Source: CAZSMC01 sp964607755 (GTDB taxonomy: Bacteria; Zhuqueibacterota; Zhuqueibacteria; Residuimicrobiales; Krinioviventaceae). Taken from it: DNA of 28,833 bases. Location: positions 1 to 28,833 of the forward strand of contig CAZSMC010000054.1 of NCBI GenBank assembly GCA_964607755.1, read 5' to 3'. Of the stretch, positions 6,281-15,125 are shown piece by piece; the stretch's first letter is position 1; the number at the start of each line of letters is the position of its first letter. A program made the position numbers and the translations under genes. Under the pieces are notes generated by a model, which was not told where the DNA came from, searched no databases, and saw only the letters and a list, made by a program, of their open reading frames with translations.

Positions 6281-7147
6281 TTATTTTTCCACAACCGTTA
6301 TCTTTTCTTTTTGCGCTAAATAGTCAACCGGTTGGCCATAACAATACAAGCAGCCATGAGCACATTTATAATACCAACCAATATCCCAGCTTTTTGTGCA
6401 GCCACACCTGGGACGCTGTCCGCTCGCGCGCTCGCATTGTGCTGTAGCACCGTAAGGATGTAATTCTGTCAGCAACGGACCGTCAATGCACCGGGACCGA
6501 GGCCATCCGGGAACACAGCAACCGTGCAACGTTATGTCATGAGCATGTGCTGTTTTTTGTAACCAATCCGATTGGTCCTGCCATTCCCGCTTTGTTGGTT
6601 GAATGATGCGGATACCATGACTTGCCAGGCGCTTGGCCACTTTGCCGTATACCTGTACCCAACTTGTAGTGACATCGCGTACACCGAGTGCGGATAATTG
6701 TGGCGCCAGAGTTGCAAAAAAGGACAGATTTTCAATACAATGTCCCTCCGGCATTTTGACTTTAATGATCGGATCGAACCGGATGCGCAGCCGGCGCGCA
6801 TCTCCTAAAAAAGTAATCAATTCCGGTATCGATTCCAGGATTTTATCCGGTGCAGGAACTTTGGGTTCAAGGACGGTCGAGCCCAGGCCGGTGAGGCTGA
6901 GATGCAGAAAAATCTGATCGTACTGGATCAACTGTTGATGGAGAGCTTTGTGTTCAAAAATTGGGGCCGGATTTTTGGTCCATAATACAATAGTGTGCAC
7001 CAGATGAGGCGGGGCTTTTTCTTCGAGCACCTGTGCCAGATGTGCCGGCCGGGTCCCCACCATGTCCATGCGCCGGCTTGCAGAGATGACACGTGAGGGA
7101 ACATGATGATATTGCGAGTTGACAGCGTTCATAAATATCAGACCCAT
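6281..7147 (-). CDS. DUF1848 family protein
   Basis: The 288-residue protein matches DUF1848: VISASRRMDMVGTRP near the start, the VLWTKNP motif, FLHLSLTGLGSTVLEP, RIRFDPIIKV, and a Cys-rich end with CGCTKSWDIGWYYKCAHGC and CYGQP. The C-terminal Cys cluster could bind a metal or iron-sulfur centre. The layout recalls radical-SAM-like or SplB-like proteins, but the classical CxxxCxxC order is not evident and function is unknown. The ATG at 7147 overlaps the GNAT stop by 10 bases. The ATG at 7132, just after that stop, is an equally good start; neither has a strong ribosome-binding site. Confidence 0.85.
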   Translation of the reverse strand: MGLIFMNAVNSQYHHVPSRVISASRRMDMVGTRPAHLAQVLEEKAPPHLVHTIVLWTKNPAPIFEHKALHQQLIQYDQIFLHLSLTGLGSTVLEPKVPAPDKILESIPELITFLGDARRLRIRFDPIIKVKMPEGHCIENLSFFATLAPQLSALGVRDVTTSWVQVYGKVAKRLASHGIRIIQPTKREWQDQSDWLQKTAHAHDITLHGCCVPGWPRSRCIDGPLLTELHPYGATAQCERASGQRPRCGCTKSWDIGWYYKCAHGCLYCYGQPVDYLAQKEKITVVEK

Positions 7148-8100
7148 CGATTGAGATAGAGAACCGAACGGTCTACCTGCTCATAATAGCCGTCCAGGAC
7201 CATTCTTTGGTCGCTATTGATAATTCGATAATTCCTGTTCAGCAAATGTTTAAAAAACCGGGGAGAGTACATAGGCACGCGTAAAAAGTGGCGCTTTTTT
7301 TTGAATCGCCAGGCGATTTCTTCCAGATCTGCCAAAAAATATTTGATATACTTTTCCGGGGTTTGGGGATGGCCGATAAAAACAACAGTTCGTAAAATCG
7401 GGTCTTTTTCATCAACTGAAGTAGAAACCGTTTGCGTTATAGCAAATCCGATAGCTGTCGATTTTCGCACAAACAGTACAGTTTCTCCTGCTCTCGCCCG
7501 GTGCAACGCTTTGATCAGATTCGTATAGTCTGTGCCTGGTGCTGCAGCATGAGTGAGCTCTTTGATGCGTGTTAGCATAACCTGTTTATCATTCGGCGAC
7601 ATTCTGGAAAAAAACATAATTTTATGCGGTTTGGCCTCTGTCCCATGTTTGTAGAACGAAATGGGACGTATCATATCAATAGACAATATCGTCGGTAAAA
7701 AGCCTAAACTCATGTAAAACCCAAGGTTCCGCCGGCTTCTGGGATTCGCTTCAAGTCCGATTGTTGAGCAGTTTTGTGATTTTAAAAAATCGATTGAACA
7801 GCTCATGAGTTTTTTGCCAAATCCCATTAAATGTTTTTCTGGTGCAACAGCAATGGGCCCTACCCAGCCAGTTGAGCCATTCACATGACAAAAAGACGCC
7901 CCGCGTAACCGGCTTTCGTCTTCCAATACGAAACACCCCTCAGGACACTGGTACAGATAAGCTTGCAAAAATTCTGTCCGGCACAAAGGCACATGAGTGT
8001 GCATATAGCCGTCATCTGCTTTACCCTGGCTAAATGCCCGTGAAAGCAACGAATTAACCAGGTTTAGATCTTGTTGGTTCATCTGGCGAATAGTCGCCAT
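7138..8100 (-). CDS. GNAT N-acetyltransferase with an extra C-terminal domain
   Basis: Residues about 1-145 form a GNAT domain, with the acetyl-CoA site VGPIAVAPEKHLMGFGKKLM and the following LEANPRSRRNLGFYMSLGF helix typical of the family. Residues about 170-320 form a second region, possibly a second degenerate GNAT-like fold (for example AGETVLFVRKSTAIGFAIT and RTVVFIGHPQ). I choose the ATG at 8100 because GAGG lies 9 bases upstream and a strong promoter would place the transcript start near 8126. The first in-frame ATG at 8124 would then be almost leaderless. The acceptor substrate is unknown. It overlaps the DUF1848 gene, suggesting a functional pair. Confidence 0.8.
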   Translation of the reverse strand: MATIRQMNQQDLNLVNSLLSRAFSQGKADDGYMHTHVPLCRTEFLQAYLYQCPEGCFVLEDESRLRGASFCHVNGSTGWVGPIAVAPEKHLMGFGKKLMSCSIDFLKSQNCSTIGLEANPRSRRNLGFYMSLGFLPTILSIDMIRPISFYKHGTEAKPHKIMFFSRMSPNDKQVMLTRIKELTHAAAPGTDYTNLIKALHRARAGETVLFVRKSTAIGFAITQTVSTSVDEKDPILRTVVFIGHPQTPEKYIKYFLADLEEIAWRFKKKRHFLRVPMYSPRFFKHLLNRNYRIINSDQRMVLDGYYEQVDRSVLYLNRWV

Positions 8101-8132
8101 ACGAAGTTGCCTCGTTTCAATCATAACAATAT

Positions 8133-8161
8133 ATTATACAAAAATAATAAGATATGTTCAA
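8133..8161 (-). promoter_or_regulatory. Sigma70-type promoter for the GNAT-DUF1848 operon
   Basis: Read on the minus strand, TTGAAC (8161-8156), a 17-base spacer and a perfect TATAAT (8138-8133) form a good promoter. The predicted start is near 8126, with a short leader carrying GAGG before the ATG at 8100. Confidence 0.55.
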
Positions 8162-8353
8162 TATCTTTTCTAAGATAAAGGTTTTTGAATAAAATAATTT
8201 TCAAACATTCACTTTGATTTAGGGAAACAGCTCACAAGCCGATGTCATTACGGTACTTTTTTTATCAAAAAAACTGATGAAATGTTTTCTTTGCTTGAGT
8301 TTATCGTAATTTTTTGCTTTATTAGGGATATTCAACCTAATCCAGGGAATAAA

Positions 8354-9493
8354 ATGAATACATATAATTTCGATACGCCAATCGATCGCCGTGGGACTGA
8401 CAGCCTAAAATGGAAAGTCTATAAAAACCATGACATCATTCCGATGTGGGTAGCGGATATGGACTTTCAATCGCCACCAGCGGTAATTGAAGCGCTGCGC
8501 AAACGAGTCGAGCATGGTGTTTATGGCTACACCGTGCCTCCAAAAGCACTGACCGATACGATCAGGGAGAGGCTCTATAATTTATACGGCTGGGAGATCA
8601 AACCGCAATGGCTTGTGTGGCTGCCCGGTTTGGTGAGCGGAATCAACGTGGCGTGCCGCGCTGTGGGTGATAAAGGCGATGAGGTGTTAACGACCGTGCC
8701 GGTTTATCCGCCATTCTTGACTGCGCCTTTGAATGTTGAACGTCAACTTTTAACGTTCCGTATGTCCTGTATTGAAGAAAAATGGCGGTTTGATTTTAAT
8801 GCGTTTGAAAAAACCATCTCACCGGCAACACGGCTTTTCATTCTATGTCATCCGCATAATCCATTGGGGCGTGTTTTCAGCAAAAAGGAACTCGTCAAAT
8901 TAGCAGAAATATGTGAGCGCCACGACATGATCATTTGCTCTGATGAAATTCATTGCGATTTGATTCTGGATAAAGATAAAAACCATCAACCCACGGCATC
9001 GTTATCACCGGAAATCGCTGACCGGACTATAACGTTAATGGCGCCAAGCAAGACATACAACATTGCCGGACTCGGATGTTCGTTCGCTATTATTTCTAAT
9101 CCTGTTCTTCGACGTGAATTTGAACGTGCCATGGCAGGTATTGTACCTCATCTCAATTGCTTTAGTTATACGGCCGGATTGGCCGGTTACCGGTACGGTA
9201 ATGAATGGTTAACACAAGTCCTGGGCTATTTGCGGGAAAACCGGAAAATAGTCGAACGAGCGATAAGTGACATGCCCGGATTATCCATGACTCATGTGGA
9301 AGCCACGTACCTGGCATGGATTGACGCACGTGACCTCGAGACGGATGATCCGTATAAATTCTTTGAAAAAGCCGGCGTTGGCCTTTCTGATGGCAAATAT
9401 TTTGATGGTCAGGGATTTGTGCGCCTGAATTTTGGTTGTCCGCTGAAAATTTTAAACAAAGGATTAGAACGAATGCGAGAGACTGTTGATTGA
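8354..9493 (+). CDS. PatB/MalY-type PLP-dependent C-S lyase (aminotransferase fold)
   Basis: The 379-residue fold-type I PLP enzyme has the PatB/MalY opening NFDTPIDRRGTDSLKW and PMWVADMDF. It also has the HNPLGRV substrate loop, CSDEIHCDL, and the Schiff-base Lys233 in APSKTYNIAGL. Family members cleave cystathionine or cysteine conjugates (beta-elimination), and E. coli MalY also represses maltose genes. The start is the ATG at 8354 with AGGG 7 bases upstream; a 24-residue hydrophobic extension from 8282 lacks a ribosome-binding site. The gene is divergent from the GNAT operon. Exact substrate (cystathionine, cysteine or an aminotransferase reaction) cannot be read from sequence. Confidence 0.88.
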   Translation: MNTYNFDTPIDRRGTDSLKWKVYKNHDIIPMWVADMDFQSPPAVIEALRKRVEHGVYGYTVPPKALTDTIRERLYNLYGWEIKPQWLVWLPGLVSGINVACRAVGDKGDEVLTTVPVYPPFLTAPLNVERQLLTFRMSCIEEKWRFDFNAFEKTISPATRLFILCHPHNPLGRVFSKKELVKLAEICERHDMIICSDEIHCDLILDKDKNHQPTASLSPEIADRTITLMAPSKTYNIAGLGCSFAIISNPVLRREFERAMAGIVPHLNCFSYTAGLAGYRYGNEWLTQVLGYLRENRKIVERAISDMPGLSMTHVEATYLAWIDARDLETDDPYKFFEKAGVGLSDGKYFDGQGFVRLNFGCPLKILNKGLERMRETVD

Positions 9494-9577
9494 TGTATCA
9501 CATTTGAATAGAATGATATGTTGGGTGTATGCCTGAAAATTAAACGATTTAAAAATACCTTTTTAAGGGAAGAGATT

Positions 9578-10564
9578 ATGAATCGTATTTTTCTCATTCA
9601 GAAACCATTCAAAGCGAAAAACTTGTCCATCATAATGCTGCTGCTCTCTGCTTTGACGTGTGATAAACACCTGAATACGCCGGAGCTTGAATCTGCTGGC
9701 ATGACCACTCGCCTTGTATCTCTGGATTCCGTATACGTGCGTGAATATGATATCCATATACTCGAATATCCGGACCTGCCATATTCACGCTGGGAATTGA
9801 CGCGTTTTGACGATTATCCTCAAGACGATAACGGCATCATTCTTTTTGAATGGCAAGGTCGCCGCTATTATAATCCCACGCAAATGTCTCAGAAATTGAT
9901 GCAATTTCTTGAAAGTCATAGAAGAATTAAAGATGAAAAATATATCGAGCAGGCCAAAAAAATTGCCGAAAAACTGTTAGAACTTTCTGTATCCCAACAA
10001 GGCGCACTTTATTTTCCATTTACATTTGACTGGTACCTGAAAGAAAAAGTGCTTTTTCTCCACCCACCGTGGTATTCGGGAATGGCTCAAGGCCAGGCGC
10101 TATCTGCTTTCATCCGGCTCTATCATTACTCTGGTGATGAACGCTATCTGCAAAAAGCACATCAAATTCAAAAAAGTTTTGTGCAGCTAAAAGGCTTGTA
10201 TGATCCCTGGGTTGTGTGCACGGATAATAAAAAATACTATTGGATTGAGGAATATCCAGAAGACGATCCGAATCATGTATTAAATGGTTTTATCTTTGCG
10301 CTTTGGGGCTTGTATGACCATTACCGGATAACAGAGGACAGCTCGTCATTGCACCTCCTCAGGGCCGGAATAACCACAATCGCAGACCACATTGAAAGCT
10401 GGCGTAATCCCGGAAGTGTGAGCAAATATACATTCAAATATCACACAACAAGCAAAACTTATCACATGGTACATATCAAGGAACTCGAACGTCTGGCAAA
10501 AGTCACCGGTGATGATTTTTTTCAAAATATGGCTAATATATTTCGACAAGATTATTGTGAATAG
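9578..10564 (+). CDS. Exported D-glucuronyl C5-epimerase-like protein
   Basis: The 328-residue protein has the GLCE C-terminal pattern: YFPFTFDWYLKEK, WYSGMAQGQALSAFIRLYHY, YYWIEEYPEDDPNHVLNGF, LWGLYDHY and the closing TSKTYHMVHIKELERLAKVT GD. C5-epimerases of this family convert D-glucuronate to L-iduronate within a polymer such as heparosan. The N-terminus has basic residues and a hydrophobic stretch ending LLLSALTC, a signal peptide with a weak lipobox. AGGGA precedes the ATG at 9578. The stop is TAG, but the same frame stays open for 28 more codons to TAA at 10649-10651, so the native C-terminus may have been longer. It is followed by an arylsulfotransferase-like gene. The polymer substrate is unknown. 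Confidence 0.8.
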   Translation: MNRIFLIQKPFKAKNLSIIMLLLSALTCDKHLNTPELESAGMTTRLVSLDSVYVREYDIHILEYPDLPYSRWELTRFDDYPQDDNGIILFEWQGRRYYNPTQMSQKLMQFLESHRRIKDEKYIEQAKKIAEKLLELSVSQQGALYFPFTFDWYLKEKVLFLHPPWYSGMAQGQALSAFIRLYHYSGDERYLQKAHQIQKSFVQLKGLYDPWVVCTDNKKYYWIEEYPEDDPNHVLNGFIFALWGLYDHYRITEDSSSLHLLRAGITTIADHIESWRNPGSVSKYTFKYHTTSKTYHMVHIKELERLAKVTGDDFFQNMANIFRQDYCE

Positions 10565-10651
10565 AATCCGGTGCAATTTTTTGCCTATGGCCAATTAGTA
10601 AAAGTGTTCGGTCGTGAACTTTTAGCAAACATGTATAATTTGTGGGAATAA
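10565..10651 (+). other. In-frame continuation after the epimerase TAG stop
   Basis: The 28 codons after the TAG read NPVQFFAYGQLVKVFGRELL and then ANMYNLWE before TAA, in the epimerase frame. The composition is protein-like (FFAYGQLVKVF, NLWE), unlike a random extension. Either TAG is a recent nonsense mutation near the C-terminus or it is read through. The window gives no selenocysteine or pyrrolysine machinery to support recoding. Confidence 0.4.
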
Positions 10652-10658
10652 TCTCAAT

Positions 10659-13214
10659 ATGAAAAGAATCGAGCTTACATTTTTAATATTAATCCTTCTT
10701 TTTGCCTCTTCACTTCAAACAAAAGCTAATACAGCCATCCAATATCTCTTTCCTAAACCGGATGCAAAACGCGTTGCAGATCAGTCGAATATTATTGTCC
10801 GTTACGACCGGCCAATTCGTTCCCTTGCCCCGTCAGTGGTTTCAGCTTTTAAAATAACTGGCAGCCAGGGGGGCGAATATCCCGGCAAGGCGATTCTTTC
10901 GGATGACAATAGAACTGTTGTCTATGAAATTGATCGAGCTTTTCACGCCGGTGAGGTTGTTAATGTTCAGGTGCCAATCTCTCCATTTTTTCAAAATACA
11001 GAGACTAAAAACTATCAATTCAAAGTGTCAAATTCATCTGAAAATAATAACGATAAATTACTGATGAATTCAGAAGATCATTCAATACCCTCTCTTGACA
11101 AAATAAAAAACTATCCAAAAAGTATTGGCGATCCGTTCACCTTTGCCAATGGCGTGACCATTCCTAGTGACTTTCCCAGAGTGGATGTGCGTATTTCGGA
11201 AAACCCTTCTCCTGGTTACCTTTTCACCAGCACTTTTTATGGCACACCTTACATCATGATTCTAAATAACGATGGCATGCCGGTTTTCTACAAACGCATG
11301 CAAGACCGTCCATACGATTTTAAACGTCAGCCAACCGGGGTGCTGACGCATTATGACCGCAATAATATGCATGGTTTTGTGGTAATGGATTCTACCTATC
11401 AGATAATCGATACGATTAAAGCAAAGCATGGCTATGGAACCGACGACCATGAGCTGAGAATTTTACCTAACGGCCATATCCTTCTCCTGGCTGTTGATAA
11501 TGAATACTTTGATATGAGTAAAAAAGTCGATGGCGGCCAAACCGAGGTCAAGGTGCGCGGCAATCACGTTCAGGAGCTGGACGCATCGGGCAATGTTGTG
11601 TTCGAGTGGCGCTGCTGGGATCATTATGATGTGACAGACGTGCTGCACCAGGATTTGACGGCGCCGATCATTGACTTTACTCACATGAATTCGATTGATG
11701 TAGATCATGACGGTAATCTGATCATCTCTACCCGAAACCTAAGTGAGATCACCAAAATCAACCGTGAAACCGGTGAAATCATGTGGCGTTTTGGCGGTGT
11801 AAATAATCAATTTGACATTGTGAACGATTCTGTTGAAATAGATTACCAGCATGCTGTGCGTGCGCTTCCGAATGGCAATTATATTCTGTTCGACAACGGC
11901 AGAAACCGGCAGCCGCATTTCTCACGAGTGGTTGAATATAAACTGGATACGGAAAAGATGACTGCTACCCTGGAATGGCAGCACCGCCACGATCCGGACT
12001 ATTACACCAATGCTTTAGGCAATGCCCAGCGCCTGCCCAACGGCAACACGCTCATCAACTGGGCCGCGGGCAATAATCCGAAACCTGTGGAAGTCCGGCC
12101 GGACGGCAGCACAGCTCTGGAATTTATGTTCAATCAATGGGTGTCCTGTTACCGGATTTTACGCTCATCATGGCAAGGAAAAGCGGCTGCGCCGTACCTG
12201 GTGGCGGAATCCTGGAGTGATAAAATCACGTTAATATTCAACATGTTTGGTCATGATGATATTCTATATTATAATGTTTATGCAGATACAAAACCTTATC
12301 CGGTTAAAAAAATGACCAGAAGTAAAAATTCTTTTGTTCACCTGAAAAACCTCGAAAACCACAAACGATATTATTTCCGTGTTACAGCCATGAATACAGA
12401 CTATCAGGAAAGTGAGTTTTCCAACCAGGCTCACGCCATTGTTCGTTATGTCGAATCCGATAGCAATCTGTTGTTGAATGGCGATTTTAGCGAAGGCAAA
12501 CATTATTGGACTCTGATAGCGAACAACACGGCACGTGCCACTGGTCTTCTTTCTGAAGACAAAGAATTTCACATTGAGATTGATAACGGAGGATCTAATT
12601 ACAGCGACATCCAACTTGTGCAGAACAATGTGGACATGGTCGAATCACATACTTACCAGCTTGAATTTGATGCGTGGGCAGAGAGAGACAGGCCCATGGA
12701 TATAAAAATCGAAAAAATCTATGAGCCTTTTACCAATTATGGAAAAATCAGTATGACCTTGCTCACGCAACAAAAACAGCACTTTTCCTATCAATTTAAA
12801 ATGAAAGAGCTGTCTGATTACCAGGCGCAGATTGCCTTTCAATGCGGCGGATCGCCATACGATGTTTATCTGGATAATATCACCCTGAGAGAAATTGAAA
12901 CCGGCGCTGAAGAAAAGGACCAAACCCTACCGCAGGATTATCAACTCTTTGCCAATTATCCGAATCCCTTTAATTCTGGAACGACTCTTTGTTATAAAAT
13001 TCCCGTAATGAGCGATGTACGTTTTCGTGTGTACAATATTCTCGGGGAAAAAATTGCCCGGCAGGTTTTCAAGAATCAAGAGCCTGGCTCGCATGAAATC
13101 CGCTGGTCAGCCGAAACCTGGTCTTCCGGGATTTATTTTTGCCGGATGCAAGCAACTTCCCAAAATAAGTCACAAAATTTTACCAGTGTTGTCAAAATGA
13201 CGGTGATTAAATAG
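10659..13214 (+). CDS. Secreted arylsulfotransferase-like protein with C-terminal sorting module
   Basis: The 851-residue protein has a signal peptide (1-24), an Ig-like region (25-125), an arylsulfotransferase beta-propeller (about 150-505), a fibronectin-III-like region (510-600), a carbohydrate-binding-like region (600-750) and a FlgD/T9SS-type end (755-851, with FANYPNPFNSGT and SGIYFCRM). Candidate catalytic residues by alignment to E. coli AssT are His264, His342 and Asn344 in THMNSID, Arg359 in ISTR, and sulfated His398 in DYQHAV. AssT moves sulfate from an aryl sulfate donor without PAPS. The start has a purine-poor leader; it lies 7 bases after the extended epimerase frame. Acceptor unknown. 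Confidence 0.87.
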   Translation: MKRIELTFLILILLFASSLQTKANTAIQYLFPKPDAKRVADQSNIIVRYDRPIRSLAPSVVSAFKITGSQGGEYPGKAILSDDNRTVVYEIDRAFHAGEVVNVQVPISPFFQNTETKNYQFKVSNSSENNNDKLLMNSEDHSIPSLDKIKNYPKSIGDPFTFANGVTIPSDFPRVDVRISENPSPGYLFTSTFYGTPYIMILNNDGMPVFYKRMQDRPYDFKRQPTGVLTHYDRNNMHGFVVMDSTYQIIDTIKAKHGYGTDDHELRILPNGHILLLAVDNEYFDMSKKVDGGQTEVKVRGNHVQELDASGNVVFEWRCWDHYDVTDVLHQDLTAPIIDFTHMNSIDVDHDGNLIISTRNLSEITKINRETGEIMWRFGGVNNQFDIVNDSVEIDYQHAVRALPNGNYILFDNGRNRQPHFSRVVEYKLDTEKMTATLEWQHRHDPDYYTNALGNAQRLPNGNTLINWAAGNNPKPVEVRPDGSTALEFMFNQWVSCYRILRSSWQGKAAAPYLVAESWSDKITLIFNMFGHDDILYYNVYADTKPYPVKKMTRSKNSFVHLKNLENHKRYYFRVTAMNTDYQESEFSNQAHAIVRYVESDSNLLLNGDFSEGKHYWTLIANNTARATGLLSEDKEFHIEIDNGGSNYSDIQLVQNNVDMVESHTYQLEFDAWAERDRPMDIKIEKIYEPFTNYGKISMTLLTQQKQHFSYQFKMKELSDYQAQIAFQCGGSPYDVYLDNITLREIETGAEEKDQTLPQDYQLFANYPNPFNSGTTLCYKIPVMSDVRFRVYNILGEKIARQVFKNQEPGSHEIRWSAETWSSGIYFCRMQATSQNKSQNFTSVVKMTVIK

Positions 13215-13224
13215 GTTCAAGATG

Positions 13225-13261
13225 TTTGTAGTACACCTCTCAGGTGTGCTACAAATTTTTT
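13225..13261 (+). terminator. Rho-independent terminator after the arylsulfotransferase gene
   Basis: TTTGTAG (13225-13231), then ACACCT, a 3-base loop, AGGTGT and CTACAAA (13249-13255) make a long hairpin with one internal wobble. It is followed by a T run (13256-13261). It starts 11 bases after the stop codon, in the gap before the convergent GH92 relic. Confidence 0.8.
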
Positions 13262-13270
13262 AAATCACTC

Positions 13271-15010
13271 TTATGGAAAACACGGCGGCGGTTCTATCGC
13301 ACCCCAGGCTTTATTGGGCCTCGGCCCCATCTCAAAAACCAATTCACCGCCGTTCATTATATCATCATGTTCCAACCAGGCATTTTCCAGTTTTTTGCCA
13401 TTTAACGTTGCTGACTGGATGTATTTATGTTGCGCAGAATTTCCCTCTCCTTTTATGACCAGTGTCCTTCCGCCCGAGAGTTGAATTTTCATTTCATCAA
13501 ACAACGGCGTGCCAATGATATAAACCGGCAAGCCCGGTGCAATCGGATAGAATCCCATGGCCGAAAAGATAGTCCACGCGCTCATGGCGCCGCCGTCTTC
13601 GTCGCCACAGATGCCCATAAGATCGTTGCGAAATTAGGTGTTCATTAACATGCGGATGCGCTTTTGCGTTTTCCACGGCGCGCCGGCGTAAACGTACATG
13701 TACGGTATATGAAAGCTCTGCTCGTTGCCCATGACAAACTGACCAACCATGCCGGTACCATCCGGTATATCCGCTGTTTGGTCCCACCGGCAATAGCCGT
13801 ACATGGGTTCCCGGAACAAGCCGTCAAGGCGTTTTAAAAAAGACTTTTGCCCGCCCATCAAATTCATCAAGCCGGCAATATCGTGCTGCACATGAAACGA
13901 ATACGTCCACGAATTGACCTCGGCAAAATATTCGCGACAGCCTGGTCCGCTGGATTTCTTTGGATCAAACGGCTCAACCCAGGTTCCGTCTTGACGTTTA
14001 GGCGCCATAAAGCCGGTGGCCGGATTGTACACATTTTTATAATTCAGAGCGCGATTTTCAAATTCTTGTGCTCTGTCACCATGTCGCAAATCCTCCGCCA
14101 GTAGCGCCAGACACGCATCGTCATAGGCGTGTTCCAGCGTAACAGCCACTGCCTGGCGCTTTTCAAACTCGTGCACCTCTTCAACCGGGTCTTTTGCACC
14201 GGGATCGAGTGCGGGAAAATAACCGTGCTGTCTGTAGAAACGGCCGAGTTCGGTGGTTGGACCTTCCCGCCATGGTAGCATGGTGCCGTGCGTGGCGTTT
14301 TTCAGTAAACCTTTATAAGCAGTATCCATATCAAAATCACGGATACCTTTGAACCAGGCATCAGCAATAATGGCAGCCTGATGGTGACCGATCATGCCTT
14401 TCATGTCGCCAAACACTTGGGGAAACGCCGGCATCCATCCGCTCTGCTCGAACATGCGTATATACGACTGGATAACATCCGCTTGCATCTCGCGGTCCAA
14501 AAGAACTCGCAGCGGATGATGCGCGCGATACGAGTCCCAGCTCCAGTCATCGACATAAAACGGGCGGGCATCCTGGTGAACTTTATTATCGTATGCACTC
14601 CAGTATCGACCGTCTTCTGTGATATTAACCATGCGCTCGAGCGTTCGATACAAAGCCGTATAAAACACCGTTTTCTGATCTTCCGTCCCGCCTTTGACCT
14701 GAATTCGTCCTAATTCTTTATTCCAGATATCACGAGCCTGCTGTTTAACAGCTTCGAAGGACTGATTCTCAAGTTCCTTTTGAAGATGTGAATACGCCTG
14801 TTCATGATCGATATAGGAAATACCGTATTTCACTTCAAACTGTTGCTCGCCAGTAAGCTCAAACCTGAGAAATATTCCGGCGTTATCACCTTTTATTTCT
14901 TTCTCTTTGTTTTGAAAAGCGTTTTCCAAAAAAGTACCGCTTGAACAAATTGGTCTGTTAAATTTGAAAAAAGCGTATTGCGTGGTTCCCTGATACCCCA
15001 CAGAATAGCA
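13271..15010 (-). pseudogene. GH92 alpha-mannosidase, 5'-truncated and interrupted by an in-frame stop
   Basis: The frame carries the conserved GH92 blocks: FYTALYRTLERM, DDWSWDSYRAHHPLRVLL, FEQSGWMPAFPQVFGDMKGM, MGNEQSFHIPYMYVYAGAPW KTQ, GICGDEDGGAMSAWTIFSAM, and the closing FEMGPRPNKAWG. It is cut twice. A TAA at 13634-13636 stops it in the same frame between RIRMLMNT and FRNDLMGICG, where the family is continuous. The 5' end begins about 200 residues into a normal protein of roughly 750, with a stop at 15011-15013 and no signal peptide. GH92 enzymes are Ca-dependent exo-mannosidases. With both lesions it is almost certainly inactive. A repeat lies at the 5' break. Confidence 0.88.
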
Positions 15011-15029
15011 TTAAAATAAATAACTTTCA

Positions 15030-15067
15030 AATCCGTGCTCATCAGTAAAAATCCGTTTTATCCGTGT
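15030..15067 (-). repeat. ACGGATAAAACGGAT-type dispersed repeat, copy 1
   Basis: On the minus strand this 38-base unit contains ACACGGATAAAACGGAT and ends GCACGGATT. It matches the copy at 28781-28817 with about one indel and a few mismatches. It lies about 20 bases upstream of the point where the GH92 relic loses its N-terminus. Confidence 0.65.
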
Positions 15068-15125
15068 GCCTGTACACTAGCGCTCTTACAGAACCTGATT
15101 ATAAAAATACTTTTTTCAAAAAAAT

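Noticed and set aside
8282..8353. Hydrophobic 24-residue extension of the PatB/MalY gene (possible signal peptide)
   Set aside because: No ribosome-binding site at 8282, while AGGG precedes the ATG at 8354 where the family N-terminus begins.
10562..10564. TAG as a recoded pyrrolysine or readthrough codon
   Set aside because: No supporting machinery or structure in the window; a nonsense mutation or neutral extension is simpler.
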